Positions 1 to 10,408 are shown, numbered from the stretch's first letter. The stretch is DNA of 59,517 nt from JBCBJZ01 sp038522635 (GCA_038522635.1 JBCBJZ010000003.1:1-59517), one strand, 5' to 3'. The notes: generated by a model not told the origin, from the sequence alone. Translations and numbers: made by a program.

Positions 1-1
1 C

Positions 2-1447
<1,446 letters not shown>

Positions 1448-1661
1448 ACACGATCGCGACCGCCTGAGCGGCCGACCGTGACGGGCCCTGACCTGATGAA
1501 CGGGCCTCAAACGCGCCGCTTGGACGGTCAGGTCGAACGCTTGGCGTTGCACCTTGATGGAGCGCAGGCGGCAAGCTCCACCGGACCGCACCCAACCCCA
1601 CGCACCCGCCCGGTTTCGATCGGGCGGGGCCCCACATCCCGGCGTCAACCTGAGGTGACCC

Positions 1662-2642
1662 ATGTCTCTTCGCAGCGAAGCCGTCATCGACCGCCGCCGT
1701 CTCAAACGGCGGCTCTCCACTTGGCGTGTGATCGCCATCATCGCCGGCGCCATCGCGCTGATGGCCGTCATGGCCTCAAGCGGCCTGGTCGGCGGGCTTG
1801 GCAACCGCGATCAGATCGCCCGCATCACCATCTCCGGCATCATCCAAGAAGACCGCACGCAACTGAAAATGCTGCGGCGCCTGGCGGACGCGGAACACGT
1901 GAAGGCAGTGCTCGTCTACGTGAACTCGGGGGGTGGCACCACCACGGGCGGCGAAGCGTTGTACGAAGCGTTGCGCGAGGTTTCCGCCAAGAAGCCCGTG
2001 GTGGCCCAGTTCGGCACCGTCGCGGCATCCGCCGCCTACATCGTGGGCCTCTCCACCGACCACATCGTGGCGCGCGGCAACACCATCACGGGCTCGGTTG
2101 GCGTCATCTGGCAGTGGGCTGAGTTCGGGCAACTGCTCGATAAGCTCGGCGTCAAATTCAACGAGATCAAGAGCGGACCGCTGAAGGCCAATCCCTCGCC
2201 GTTTCAGCCGATCAACCCCGAAGGCCGGCGCGTCGCCGAAGAGATGGTGGCCGACAGCCAGGCGTGGTTCTTGAAGCTCGTGAAGACCCGCCGCAAGCTC
2301 GATACCGCGAGCGTGCCAGGGCTCGAAGAGGGCCGCGTTTACACCGGCCGGACCGCGCTGCGGTTCAAGCTGATCGACCAGATCGGCGGTCAGGCCGAAG
2401 CGCTGGCCTACCTGCGCGAAAAGCGCGATGTGCCCGCATCAGCAAAGCTTGTCGACTGGAAGCCGCGGCGGCCAGGCGGCCTGGGCTTGGCAGCACGCAT
2501 GGGCGCATACACCCGCGCGTTCCTGCAAGGTCTGCTCGGCGAGAACGCGCTGCCGATGGGCGGCCTGAACAGCATCGTCGGTGCGCCAAGCGGGTTGAGC
2601 GACAAGCGGCTTGACGCTCTCAAATCGGTTTGGCAACGTTGA
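1662..2642 (+). CDS. sppA: Signal peptide peptidase SppA (S49 family, short form)
   Basis: This is a membrane-anchored serine peptidase that degrades signal peptides left in the membrane after secretion. It has 326 residues with one N-terminal membrane anchor (about residues 22-45, WRVIAIIAGAIALMAVMASS) and a periplasmic S49 domain. The likely catalytic serine is S123 in GTVAASAAYIVG and the general-base lysine is K175 in SGPLKANPSPF, the spacing expected of the short, single-domain SppA forms. The ATG at 1662 follows a GAGGTGA ribosome-binding site. The position between rpsA and ihfB is conserved in many Alphaproteobacteria. Only 43 bases separate it from ihfB. Confidence 0.95.
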   Translation: MSLRSEAVIDRRRLKRRLSTWRVIAIIAGAIALMAVMASSGLVGGLGNRDQIARITISGIIQEDRTQLKMLRRLADAEHVKAVLVYVNSGGGTTTGGEALYEALREVSAKKPVVAQFGTVAASAAYIVGLSTDHIVARGNTITGSVGVIWQWAEFGQLLDKLGVKFNEIKSGPLKANPSPFQPINPEGRRVAEEMVADSQAWFLKLVKTRRKLDTASVPGLEEGRVYTGRTALRFKLIDQIGGQAEALAYLREKRDVPASAKLVDWKPRRPGGLGLAARMGAYTRAFLQGLLGENALPMGGLNSIVGAPSGLSDKRLDALKSVWQR

Positions 2643-2685
2643 AAAAACAAGGGATTTCAATGAGTACGTTTCAGGAGGCCGGGGC

Positions 2686-2994
2686 GTGATTAAATCCGAA
2701 TTGATCCAGAAGCTCGCCAACAACAATCCCCATCTTTACCACCGCGACATCGAACGCATCGTCAATGTCATCTTTGATGAGATTGTTGAAGCGCTGGCGC
2801 GTGGCGACCGGGTGGAGCTGCGTGGCTTCGGCGCGTTTACGGTGAAATACCGGGCGCCCCGTTTGGGCCGTAACCCGAGAACCGGCGTGGCGGTGCCCGT
2901 GGATGAAAAATATGTGCCGTTCTTCAAGACCGGGAAAGAACTGCGCGAGAAGTTGAACGAAGATTACCAGCCGAGCAACGGCGCCGCCGCGTAA
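2686..2994 (+). CDS. ihfB: Integration host factor subunit beta
   Basis: IHF beta is a DNA-bending protein of the HU/IHF family that works as a heterodimer with IHF alpha. The product has 102 residues, starting IKSELIQKLANNNPHLYHRD. The DNA-intercalating arm contains RAPRLGRNPRTG, including the conserved R-N-P-R-T-G that carries the intercalating proline. I chose GTG 2686 because AGGAGG (2673-2678) lies seven bases before it; the longer frame starting at 2611 overlaps the end of sppA and adds residues the family does not have. Confidence 0.96.
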   Translation: MIKSELIQKLANNNPHLYHRDIERIVNVIFDEIVEALARGDRVELRGFGAFTVKYRAPRLGRNPRTGVAVPVDEKYVPFFKTGKELREKLNEDYQPSNGAAA

Positions 2995-3092
2995 GTGTGG
3001 GGTAGGCGTAACGCGCTTGTGGCGCCCCGAGGGTAACGGGCGCGGGTGCGATGCTGCAGGTTGCGGCGACGATCGAGCGGAGGGCGCACGAC

Positions 3093-3437
3093 ATGTTCAA
3101 ACGGCTTTTGACCTTGCTGATCACCTTTCCAGCGGCTTTGGCCCTGGTGGTGCTTATCGTCGCCAACCGGCACAACGTCACGATGGTGCTTGACCCGTTC
3201 AACCCGCAGGACCCGGGGATCGTGCTGCCCGCGCCGTTCTACGCGTTTCTGGTTGGCGCGATGCTTGTCGGCGTGATGCTGGGCGGCTTCGCGACCTGGA
3301 TGAGCCAGGGCAAATGGCGTCAGACCGCACGTCGGCGGACGCAGGAAGCGATGCGCTACCAGGCCGAAGCGGAGCGGCTTTCCCGGGAGCGCGATGCACA
3401 GGTGACCGCTTCAAAGCAGTTGCTGACCGCCGAGTGA
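3093..3437 (+). CDS. lapA: LapA-domain (DUF1049) inner-membrane protein
   Basis: The product has 114 residues with two predicted membrane helices (about 5-25, LLTLLITFPAALALVVLIVA, and 48-68, FYAFLVGAMLVGVMLGGF) followed by a basic, charged coiled-coil-like cytoplasmic tail. This is the layout of LapA/YciS proteins, which in enterobacteria take part in lipopolysaccharide assembly control. Its place right after ihfB is typical of the family in Proteobacteria. ATG 3093 is preceded by CGGAGGG at a good distance; an in-frame ATG at 3051 has no such site. LapB is not beside it. Confidence 0.85.
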   Translation: MFKRLLTLLITFPAALALVVLIVANRHNVTMVLDPFNPQDPGIVLPAPFYAFLVGAMLVGVMLGGFATWMSQGKWRQTARRRTQEAMRYQAEAERLSRERDAQVTASKQLLTAE

Positions 3438-3617
3438 GGCGGCGCGCTGACCCAAGCGGTGGCGCAGTCAGACCGGCGCGCAACGGGGGCTGCAGCGGGC
3501 ATGATCGCTGATGGCCTCATGTTCCGCTGCCTCAACCCGATGGCCTCGTGCCCATTGAGGGTGACCATCCCAGCGGTGGCCACCTGACCTTCCTTTCAAC
3601 CGCGACCCCGTGATCCC

Positions 3618-4271
3618 ATGCCAGCCCGCGTCAAGATCTGTGGCCTCAACACCGCCGACAGCCTCGCCGCGGCCTTGAGCGCACGCGCCGACCTCGTCGG
3701 CTTTGTGTTCTTCCCGCCCAGCCCCCGCCATCTCAGCATCGATGAAGCCCGCCCGCTCGCCGACTACGCCCGCGGCCAGGCAGCCATCGTCGCGCTTACC
3801 GTCGATCCCGATAACGCGCTCCTGCAGGAGATCGTGGACGGCGTGAACCCAGACATGATCCAGCTCCACGGCAGTGAGACGCCCGAACGCGTTGCGGAGG
3901 TCCGGGCCACGTTCGCAAAGCCTGTGATGAAGGCCATCAAGGTTGCATCCGCTGCCGACGCGGCTGTTGCACGCGCCTACAAGGACGTCGCCGATCTGAT
4001 CTTGTTCGACGCGCGCGCGCCGGCCGGCTCGACCCTACCCGGTGGCAACGGCGAAGCGTTCGACTGGCGCCATCTTGAGGGCGTGCGTGACGAGGTGGCG
4101 TTCATGTTGTCAGGCGGTCTGACCATCCAGAACGTAGGCGAAGCGATCTCTGTGACCGGCGCGACGGTGGTGGACGTTTCGTCCGGCGTGGAAGAGGCAC
4201 CGGGCGTTAAGTCTGCTGCGCTTATAAGGGCCTTCATGGCAGCGGCAAAAGCACCAGCCCCCTCGTCATGA
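3618..4271 (+). CDS. trpF: Phosphoribosylanthranilate isomerase
   Basis: TrpF converts N-(5'-phosphoribosyl)anthranilate to CdRP in tryptophan synthesis. It is a single (beta/alpha)8 barrel of 217 residues. Visible family motifs are VKICGLNT near the N-terminus (catalytic cysteine in KICG), GFVFFPPSPRHLS, MIQLHGSETPE, and the phosphate-binding MLSGGLTIQNVGEAI with VDVSSGVEEAPGVK near the C-terminus. It heads a trpF-trpB-trpA cluster, with 114 bases before trpB. The ATG is not preceded by a strong Shine-Dalgarno match. Confidence 0.96.
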   Translation: MPARVKICGLNTADSLAAALSARADLVGFVFFPPSPRHLSIDEARPLADYARGQAAIVALTVDPDNALLQEIVDGVNPDMIQLHGSETPERVAEVRATFAKPVMKAIKVASAADAAVARAYKDVADLILFDARAPAGSTLPGGNGEAFDWRHLEGVRDEVAFMLSGGLTIQNVGEAISVTGATVVDVSSGVEEAPGVKSAALIRAFMAAAKAPAPSS

Positions 4272-4385
4272 GCGGGCAACTGCTGCTATAGCCTGCGCTC
4301 CAAAGTTCAGCCCGTTCGACGGAACAGCAGTCGCGCCTTTGCGTTTTGGCGTTCGTGTTCCGTTAAGACTTGTGAAGGATCCCCG

Positions 4386-5900
4386 ATGGCCAGCGCTCGC
4401 CAAGCGTCTTCCACTGCTGCGCAGCCCGCCAAGCCACGCAAGGCCGCCGCGAAACCTGCCAAGGCGGGAACCGCGGCAGCGAAGAAGGCCGCAGCGCCGA
4501 AAGCCGCCAGCTCCAAGCGCGTCGCCAAAAAAACCACCGCCACCAAGACGGCCCGCGCCAAGACGCCTGCCAAGTCTGGCGCGCGCAAAGCCTCGGGAGC
4601 CAAAGCCTCGGGCGCCAAAGCATCGAGCGCCAAACGCGCCACCGCAAAGGCCAAGCGCGCGGCCCCATCATCGACGGCCACGTTGGCGAAAGCCCCCAAC
4701 AGCTACCGCCAGGGCCCGGATGAGGATGGCTTCTTCGGCATCTTCGGCGGGCGCTACGTTGCTGAAACGTTGATGCCGCTGATTTTGGAACTTGAGACGG
4801 CCTACGACACCGCGCGTGACGACCCGGGCTTCAAGGCCGAACTTGCCGACCTCATGGGGCACTACGGCGGGCGCCCGTCGCCGCTTTATCATGCTGAGCG
4901 GATGAGCGCGCATCTTGGCGGGGCAAAAATCTACTTCAAGCGCGATGAGCTCAACCACACCGGCTCGCACAAGATCAACAATTGCCTGGGGCAAATTCTG
5001 CTCGCCATGCGCATGGGCAAAAAGCGGATCATCGCGGAGACGGGCGCTGGCCAGCATGGCGTTGCTGTTGCCACCGTTTGCGCACGTTTCGGCTTGCCGT
5101 GCGAGATCTACATGGGCGCCACGGACGTGGAGCGGCAAAAGCCCAACGTGTTCCGCATGCATCTGCTGAAGGCCAAGATCAACGCGGTCACGGCCGGCGC
5201 GGGCACGCTCAAAGATGCGATGAACGAAGCGCTGCGCGACTGGGTCGCCAACGTCGATGACACCTACTACATCATCGGTACGGCTGCGGGCCCCCATCCC
5301 TACCCGGCGATGGTGCGCGATTTCCAATCGGTCATCGGGCACGAGACGCGCGCGCAGATGCTCGAGATGGAGGGGCGCTTGCCTGACGCGCTCGTCGCTT
5401 GCATCGGCGGTGGCTCAAACGCGATCGGGCTGTTCCATCCGTTCCTCGATGACCGCGAGGTTGCGATCTACGGCGTTGAAGCGGCCGGGCACGGGCTTAA
5501 GGCCAAGAACGGCCATGCGGCGTCGATGAACGGTGGCACACCCGGCGTTTTGCATGGCAATCGGACGTATCTGCTACAGGATAGGGATGGGCAGATCCTC
5601 GAAGGCCACTCGATTTCGGCGGGCCTCGATTACCCGGGCGTCGGGCCGGAGCACGCGTGGCTGAAGGACAGTGGGCGCGTGCACTACGCATCAGCAACCG
5701 ATAAGGATGCGCTCGACGCCTTCCAGCTCTGCACCCAGCTTGAGGGCATCATTCCTGCTCTGGAGCCAGCCCACGCGCTCGCCTTCGTGAGGGAGTTGGC
5801 GCCGAAACTGGGCAAGAACAAAACCTTGGTCATGAACCTGTGCGGGCGCGGCGATAAGGATATTTTCGCGGTGGCCGACCATCTCGGCATGGAGATGTAA
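4386..5900 (+). CDS. trpB: Tryptophan synthase beta chain with a 100-residue Lys/Ala-rich N-terminal tail
   Basis: TrpB is the PLP-dependent subunit that joins indole and serine to make tryptophan. The product has 504 residues against about 400 for the family. The normal enzyme begins near residue 105 (NSYRQGPDEDGFFGIFGGRY); PLP lysine is K196 in NHTGSHKINNCLGQ and the phosphate loop is CIGGGSNAIG. Residues 1-104 are almost only K, A, S, T, R and P, with a 15-base tandem repeat at 4575-4634 encoding SGARK/ASGAK/ASGAK/ASSAK. There is no ATG between the first residue and the enzyme core (only a TTG at 4683), and ATG 4386 has a GAAGGA site seven bases upstream, so the tail is probably translated. 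trpA follows after one base. Confidence 0.95.
   Translation: MASARQASSTAAQPAKPRKAAAKPAKAGTAAAKKAAAPKAASSKRVAKKTTATKTARAKTPAKSGARKASGAKASGAKASSAKRATAKAKRAAPSSTATLAKAPNSYRQGPDEDGFFGIFGGRYVAETLMPLILELETAYDTARDDPGFKAELADLMGHYGGRPSPLYHAERMSAHLGGAKIYFKRDELNHTGSHKINNCLGQILLAMRMGKKRIIAETGAGQHGVAVATVCARFGLPCEIYMGATDVERQKPNVFRMHLLKAKINAVTAGAGTLKDAMNEALRDWVANVDDTYYIIGTAAGPHPYPAMVRDFQSVIGHETRAQMLEMEGRLPDALVACIGGGSNAIGLFHPFLDDREVAIYGVEAAGHGLKAKNGHAASMNGGTPGVLHGNRTYLLQDRDGQILEGHSISAGLDYPGVGPEHAWLKDSGRVHYASATDKDALDAFQLCTQLEGIIPALEPAHALAFVRELAPKLGKNKTLVMNLCGRGDKDIFAVADHLGMEM
4575..4634. repeat. 15-bp tandem repeat in the trpB tail
   Basis: Four in-frame 15-base units, the middle ones reading GCCTCGGGMGCCAAA, encode S-G-A-R-K and then three copies close to A-S-G-A-K. 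The unit length is a multiple of three, so copy-number change would lengthen or shorten the basic tail without breaking the frame. Confidence 0.85.
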
Positions 5901-5901
5901 G

Positions 5902-6981
5902 GTGGCGCAAAAGCAAGACATGGGCGATGCCGCCGCAGCCAGTGTGAGCGATCAGACGCCCGGTGAGCCCGCACGTGCGACGGCACCGAAGGCGGCCCTA
6001 AAAAGGACGGCTGCCAAGAAGGCGGCCCGTAAAAAGGCGACTTCGACCAAGGCTGCTAAGACGACTGGCAAAAGGCCGACCAAACGCGTGGCGGCGAAGG
6101 CGGCCACATCGCGCACAGCGAAAGCGGCCAACACAGCCAAAGCCGACACGCCATCGACCGCGCCTAACCGCATCGCGCCGACATTCGAACGCTTACGCGA
6201 CGCATCGCGTCCGGCGCTCGTCACCTTCATCACCGCCGGCGATCCCGACATCGAGACGTCACAGGCGATCCTCGACGGCCTGCCAGCGGCTGGGGCCGAC
6301 ATCATCGAACTCGGCATGCCGTTTTCCGACCCGATGGCCGACGGCCCCGCCATCCAGCGCGCCTCGCAACGGGCTCTTGCCGCTGGGCAAACGCTGAGCA
6401 AGACGCTTGCAATGGTCCGCGCGTTCCGCAAAACCGACGACGCGACACCGATCGTGCTGATGGGCTACTTCAACCCGATCTACATCTACGGCATCGACTG
6501 TTTCATCGCGGACGCTAAGAAGGTTGGCGTCGACGGCTTGATCGTGGTCGACGCCCCGCCCGAGACCGATGATGAACTCTGCTTGCCGGCCAACGCCGCC
6601 GGCTTAAGCTTCATCCGCTTGGCAACACCGACCACCGATGCAGACCGCCTCCCAGCCGTTCTGCAAAACACATCGGGCTTCGTGTACTACGTGTCGATCA
6701 CCGGGATCACGGGCACGGCAGCGCCTGACGCCAGCGAGGTGAAACGGCGTGTTGCCGCGCTCAAGCGGGCAACCGACCTTCCGATCGCCGTTGGTTTTGG
6801 CGTCAAAACACCAGCTCAGGCGAAGGCGCTCGGCGCCACCGCCGACGGCGTCGTGGTCGGATCGGCCATCGTCGACACCATCGCGTCAAAGCTGAATAAA
6901 AAGGGCCAGGGCACGCCTAAGACGGTGAAAGCTGTGCTGCGCCTCGTGAAAAGCCTTGCGAAGGCGGTCCGTAAAGCTTGA
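5902..6981 (+). CDS. trpA: Tryptophan synthase alpha chain with a 90-residue Lys/Ala-rich N-terminal tail
   Basis: TrpA cleaves indole-3-glycerol phosphate to indole, which is channelled to TrpB. The product has 359 residues; the family is about 265-280. The barrel begins near residue 91 (IAPTFERLRDASRPALVTFI). Catalytic residues are E136 in DIIELGMPFSDP and D147 in MADGPAIQ. The phosphate-binding part is GFGVKTPAQAKALG and ADGVVVGSAIVD. Residues 1-90 form a second basic tail (KKAARKKATSTKAAK and so on), not a copy of the trpB tail at the DNA level. GTG 5902 starts one base after the trpB stop with GGAGATGTAAGG upstream; ATG 5920 is an alternative that keeps the tail. Confidence 0.95.
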   Translation: MAQKQDMGDAAAASVSDQTPGEPARATAPKAALKRTAAKKAARKKATSTKAAKTTGKRPTKRVAAKAATSRTAKAANTAKADTPSTAPNRIAPTFERLRDASRPALVTFITAGDPDIETSQAILDGLPAAGADIIELGMPFSDPMADGPAIQRASQRALAAGQTLSKTLAMVRAFRKTDDATPIVLMGYFNPIYIYGIDCFIADAKKVGVDGLIVVDAPPETDDELCLPANAAGLSFIRLATPTTDADRLPAVLQNTSGFVYYVSITGITGTAAPDASEVKRRVAALKRATDLPIAVGFGVKTPAQAKALGATADGVVVGSAIVDTIASKLNKKGQGTPKTVKAVLRLVKSLAKAVRKA

Positions 6982-7079
6982 CGCCACCTGCAAGCATCAC
7001 CTCATAAACAGTCCTAGCAGTGAAGCGTCGCCTGGGTGCGACGCTTGATGGCAAAGAGGACTGGCCGGGAGCGCGTGGC

Positions 7080-8402
7080 GTGAACTGGATAAACAACGTC
7101 GTCAGACCGAAAATCCGTGGGTTCCTGACCACCCGCCGTGAGCCGCCGGATAACTTCTGGTTCAAATGCCCCGCGTGCGGGCAAATGTCGGACCACAAGG
7201 CCCTCGACGACAATCTTATGGTGTTCCCGTGTTGCGGACACCACGGGCGCATGGCCGCGCGCCAACGTTTGGCGATCACCTTCGATGATGGCGCATTCGA
7301 CGAAATCGCGGTTGCGGATGTGCCGCTCGATCCGCTGAGGTTCCGCGATGAGAAACGCTACGTTGATCGGCTGAAGGCGGCGAAGGCGCAGACCGGGCTG
7401 AAAGACGCCGTGCTCGTCGGCGAGGGCAAGCTTGGTGGCCGTCCGGTCGTGGCAGCCGCTCAGGATTTCCGCTTCATGGCCGGGTCGCTCGGCATGGCGG
7501 CAGGTGAAGCGGTCATCACGGGCATGATGCGGGCGGTTGAGACCCGCGCGCCCTTCATTTTGTTCGCAGCCTCAGGCGGTGCGCGCATGCAGGAGGGCAT
7601 CCTCTCGCTCATGCAGATGCCGCGCACCACCATCGCCGTGCAGGCACTGCGCGATGCGGCCCTGCCCTACATCGTCGTGCTGACCGACCCGACCACGGGC
7701 GGCGTTACCGCGTCCTACGCCATGCTAGGCGACATCCATATCGCCGAACCGGGCGCGCTCATCTGTTTTGCCGGCCCGCGTGTCATCCAGCAGACGATCC
7801 GTGAAGAGCTGCCCGACGGCTTCCAGCGTGCTGAGTACCTGCTGGAGCACGGCATGTGCGACATGGTGATCGAGCGTCACGACATGCGCGAGACCTTGCA
7901 GCGCGTGTGCGGGCTTCTGCTGCCGCATGCGGATGCGGGTGCGGCCGCCAGCGACGCCGATGAAGCGCACGTTGGTGATGGCGCGATCATCAAGGACGAT
8001 GTGCCGTTGCTGGAAGCGCCGCAGGTGCAGCCCGCACCGGACTTGGCCGCAGGCACGTCACACGTCGCGGACCCGGAGGCCGCTGCGGCCATGAACGGGC
8101 ACGCGCTTGACGCGCCGCCTTTGCCGGACGGCGAGGCTGATGCCGGTGCGGCACGCGCGCCAAAGGCCGATGAGACGCACGCGCCCGAAGCCAGCGACTC
8201 AACCACCAAGTCAAACGGTGATGGCACGGCAGCAAAGACCGCAGGGGCGAACGGCGCGAACGCACCTGAAGCTAACGCCGCGAACGCGGATAAGTCCGCC
8301 GCCACCGCTGCCAATGGGGCCGACCTCGTCGCGCAGAACGCCACCCGCAAGAAGGCTGCCCCCAAAAAGGGCAAGGCCTCGCGCTCCGGCAAGTCAGCCT
8401 AG
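7080..8402 (+). CDS. accD: Acetyl-CoA carboxylase carboxyltransferase subunit beta, long C-terminal tail
   Basis: AccD is the carboxyltransferase beta subunit that, with AccA, makes malonyl-CoA. I chose GTG 7080 (MNWINNVVRPKI, the usual family start) with GGGAG eight bases upstream; the frame is open back to 7020. The crotonase-fold core runs to about residue 285 and includes FAASGGARMQEG and TDPTTGGVTASYAMLGD. The N-terminal zinc ribbon is degenerate: CPAC is present, but the second pair reads FPCC instead of CPxC. About 150 residues of Ala/Asn/Asp-rich low-complexity sequence follow, ending in a basic patch (KKAAPKKGKASRSGKSA). The stop TAG (8400-8402) is the edge of repeat C1. folC, the common next gene in relatives, is absent. 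Confidence 0.95.
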   Translation: MNWINNVVRPKIRGFLTTRREPPDNFWFKCPACGQMSDHKALDDNLMVFPCCGHHGRMAARQRLAITFDDGAFDEIAVADVPLDPLRFRDEKRYVDRLKAAKAQTGLKDAVLVGEGKLGGRPVVAAAQDFRFMAGSLGMAAGEAVITGMMRAVETRAPFILFAASGGARMQEGILSLMQMPRTTIAVQALRDAALPYIVVLTDPTTGGVTASYAMLGDIHIAEPGALICFAGPRVIQQTIREELPDGFQRAEYLLEHGMCDMVIERHDMRETLQRVCGLLLPHADAGAAASDADEAHVGDGAIIKDDVPLLEAPQVQPAPDLAAGTSHVADPEAAAAMNGHALDAPPLPDGEADAGAARAPKADETHAPEASDSTTKSNGDGTAAKTAGANGANAPEANAANADKSAATAANGADLVAQNATRKKAAPKKGKASRSGKSA

Positions 8403-8466
8403 GTCATCGGGCGAGGCGTGCGTGTTTGAGCCGGTGGACCGCACTTAGCGCCCGTTGCTTTAGCAG
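8400..8466. repeat. Intergenic palindromic repeat, family C (copy C1, with an A-like left edge)
   Basis: It begins with the TAG stop of accD (TAGGTCATCGGGCGA, an A-like foot) and continues as the C right half: GGCGTGCGTGTTTGAG, then GCACTTAGCGCCCGTTGCT. The same blocks recur at 44.1-44.2 and 46.1-46.2 kb. Confidence 0.75.
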
Positions 8467-8626
8467 GCTTGCGCTGGCCGGCAGTTCGGCGAAGATGATC
8501 GGCGGGGCTGTAGCGCACAACAAAGCCGCCACATGACGACATACAGCGCGCGCTGGCCCGCGGCCGGCCACCTGCACGCTCCTCGCCGATGATCCGCCCG
8601 CTGCTCGCCCCGCCCGGAGTTCGCCG

Positions 8627-10360
8627 ATGCCCACCAAACCCCGCAAAACCCCTCAGGATCTGCGCTCGCACCGCTGGTTCGGCACCGACACCATGCGCAG
8701 CTTCAACCACCGCTCGCGCATGCGGCAGATGGGCTACGACGATGACGATTGGGCTGGCAAACCTGTCATCGGCATCATCAACACCTGGAGCGACATCAAC
8801 GCCTGCCACGCACACTTGCGTTCGCGCGCCGATGACGTCCGCGCTGGCGTCCTGCAGGCGGGTGGGCTGCCGTTGGAATTACCGGCGATCTCGCTCGCGG
8901 AGCCCTTCGTGAAACCGACCACGATGCTCTACCGCAATTTCCTCGCGATGGAGACGGAGGAGCTGATCCGCTCACACCCGATCGATGGTGCGGTGCTCCT
9001 GGGCGGCTGCGACAAGACCACGCCGGGCCTGGTGATGGGGGCCGTCTCGATGGGCGTGCCGTTCATCTATGTACCGGCGGGGCCGATGCTACGCGGCAAC
9101 GTGCGCGGTGAGCCGGTGGGCTCGGGCTCCGATTTTTGGAAGTTCTGGGACGAACGGCGTGCTGGCACGTTGTCGGATGCGCAGTGGGATGCGCTGCAAA
9201 GCGGGATCGCGCGCTCCTACGGCACCTGCATGACGATGGGCACGGCCGCGACGATGATGTCGCTTGCCGAAGCGCTTGGCCTCACGCTGCCGGGCGCTTC
9301 CGCCATCCCGGCCGCCGACGCCAACCACCCGCGGATGGCCAAGCGCTCCGGCCGGCGTGTGGTCGATATGGTTTGGGAGGACCTGACGCCGGACCAGGTG
9401 TTAAGCGCGCAGGCTTTCGACAATGCGATCGCGGTACACATGGCGCTGGGCGGGTCGACGAACGCGATCATCCACTTGATCGCGATGGCACGGCGCGCGG
9501 GCGTGGCGCTCTCGCTGGAGCGGTTCGATCAGGTCTCGCGCAAGGTGCCGATGCTCGCGAACATCCGCCCGTCTGGCGCCTTCTTGATGGAGGATTTCTA
9601 CTATGCAGGCGGGCTGCCAGCGCTAATGAAGCAGCTTGAGCCTCACTTGAGGACCGACGCGATGACGGTGAGCGGCGCCTCGCTCCAGGCCGCGCTCGAT
9701 GACGCTGAAGTCTACAAACCTGACGTCATTCGAAGCCTCGATGATCCGGTTTACGCGGAAGGCGCGACGGCTGTGCTGACGGGCAACCTGGCACCACGCG
9801 GCTGCGTCATGAAACCCGCTGCCGCCGAGCCGCGCCTGCGCCGCCATCGTGGCCCCGCGCTCGTCTTCGCAGACTACAATGCGATGGCCGCCGTCATCGA
9901 TGATGATGATCTGGATGTGACGGCAGACCACGTGCTCGTGCTGCAGAACGCAGGCCCCCAGGGCGGTCCGGGCATGCCGGAGTGGGGCATGCTGCCGATC
10001 CCGGGCAAGCTGGTGAAGCAGGGGGTGCGCGATATGGTCCGCATCTCGGATGCGCGCATGTCGGGCACGAGCTACGGCGCTTGCATCCTGCATGTGACCC
10101 CTGAAAGCTTTATCGGCGGGCCGCTCGCGCTGGTGCAGACGGGCGATGAGATCGAAATTGACGTGGACGCACGCCGCATCCACCTGCACGTCGCCGATGA
10201 GACGCTTGCGCAGCGTCGCGCGGCATGGACCGCGCCTTCACCGCGCTACGAGCGCGGCTACGGTCGCATGTTTCAAGAACACATCGGGCAAGCGGACGAT
10301 GGTTGCGATTTCGACTTCCTTGAAGCGGGCGCGCCAACGCCTGAGCCCGAAATCCACTAA
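8627..10360 (+). CDS. IlvD/Edd-family dehydratase, most like L-arabinonate (pentonate) dehydratase
   Basis: Members of this family use a [2Fe-2S] cluster and magnesium to dehydrate sugar acids or dihydroxy acids. The product has 577 residues. Three cysteines at 60 (SDINACHAH), 128 (GGCDKTTPG) and 201 (GTCMTMGTA) are where the cluster ligands lie in arabinonate/xylonate dehydratases of the 580-residue subclass, so a pentonate substrate is likelier than the branched-chain IlvD substrate, but this is inference. The last catalytic loop is DARMSGTSYGACILHV. ATG 8627 has GGAG eight bases upstream. No sugar-transport or other pentose-pathway gene is next to it; pyrF follows 48 bases later. Confidence 0.88.
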   Translation: MPTKPRKTPQDLRSHRWFGTDTMRSFNHRSRMRQMGYDDDDWAGKPVIGIINTWSDINACHAHLRSRADDVRAGVLQAGGLPLELPAISLAEPFVKPTTMLYRNFLAMETEELIRSHPIDGAVLLGGCDKTTPGLVMGAVSMGVPFIYVPAGPMLRGNVRGEPVGSGSDFWKFWDERRAGTLSDAQWDALQSGIARSYGTCMTMGTAATMMSLAEALGLTLPGASAIPAADANHPRMAKRSGRRVVDMVWEDLTPDQVLSAQAFDNAIAVHMALGGSTNAIIHLIAMARRAGVALSLERFDQVSRKVPMLANIRPSGAFLMEDFYYAGGLPALMKQLEPHLRTDAMTVSGASLQAALDDAEVYKPDVIRSLDDPVYAEGATAVLTGNLAPRGCVMKPAAAEPRLRRHRGPALVFADYNAMAAVIDDDDLDVTADHVLVLQNAGPQGGPGMPEWGMLPIPGKLVKQGVRDMVRISDARMSGTSYGACILHVTPESFIGGPLALVQTGDEIEIDVDARRIHLHVADETLAQRRAAWTAPSPRYERGYGRMFQEHIGQADDGCDFDFLEAGAPTPEPEIH

Positions 10361-10408
10361 ACTGCGCTTCACGCTTTTGCGCTTGTCGCACCCCATCAGG
10401 ACCTGAAG

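Noticed and set aside
2611..2685. Longer IHF beta start at 2611
   Set aside because: It overlaps sppA and adds residues foreign to the family; GTG 2686 has a near-perfect ribosome-binding site.
4386..4697. TrpB tail as a frameshift or sequencing artefact
   Set aside because: The tail is in frame, has a good start site and its codon use is like the rest of the gene; trpA and rsmB have similar independent tails.
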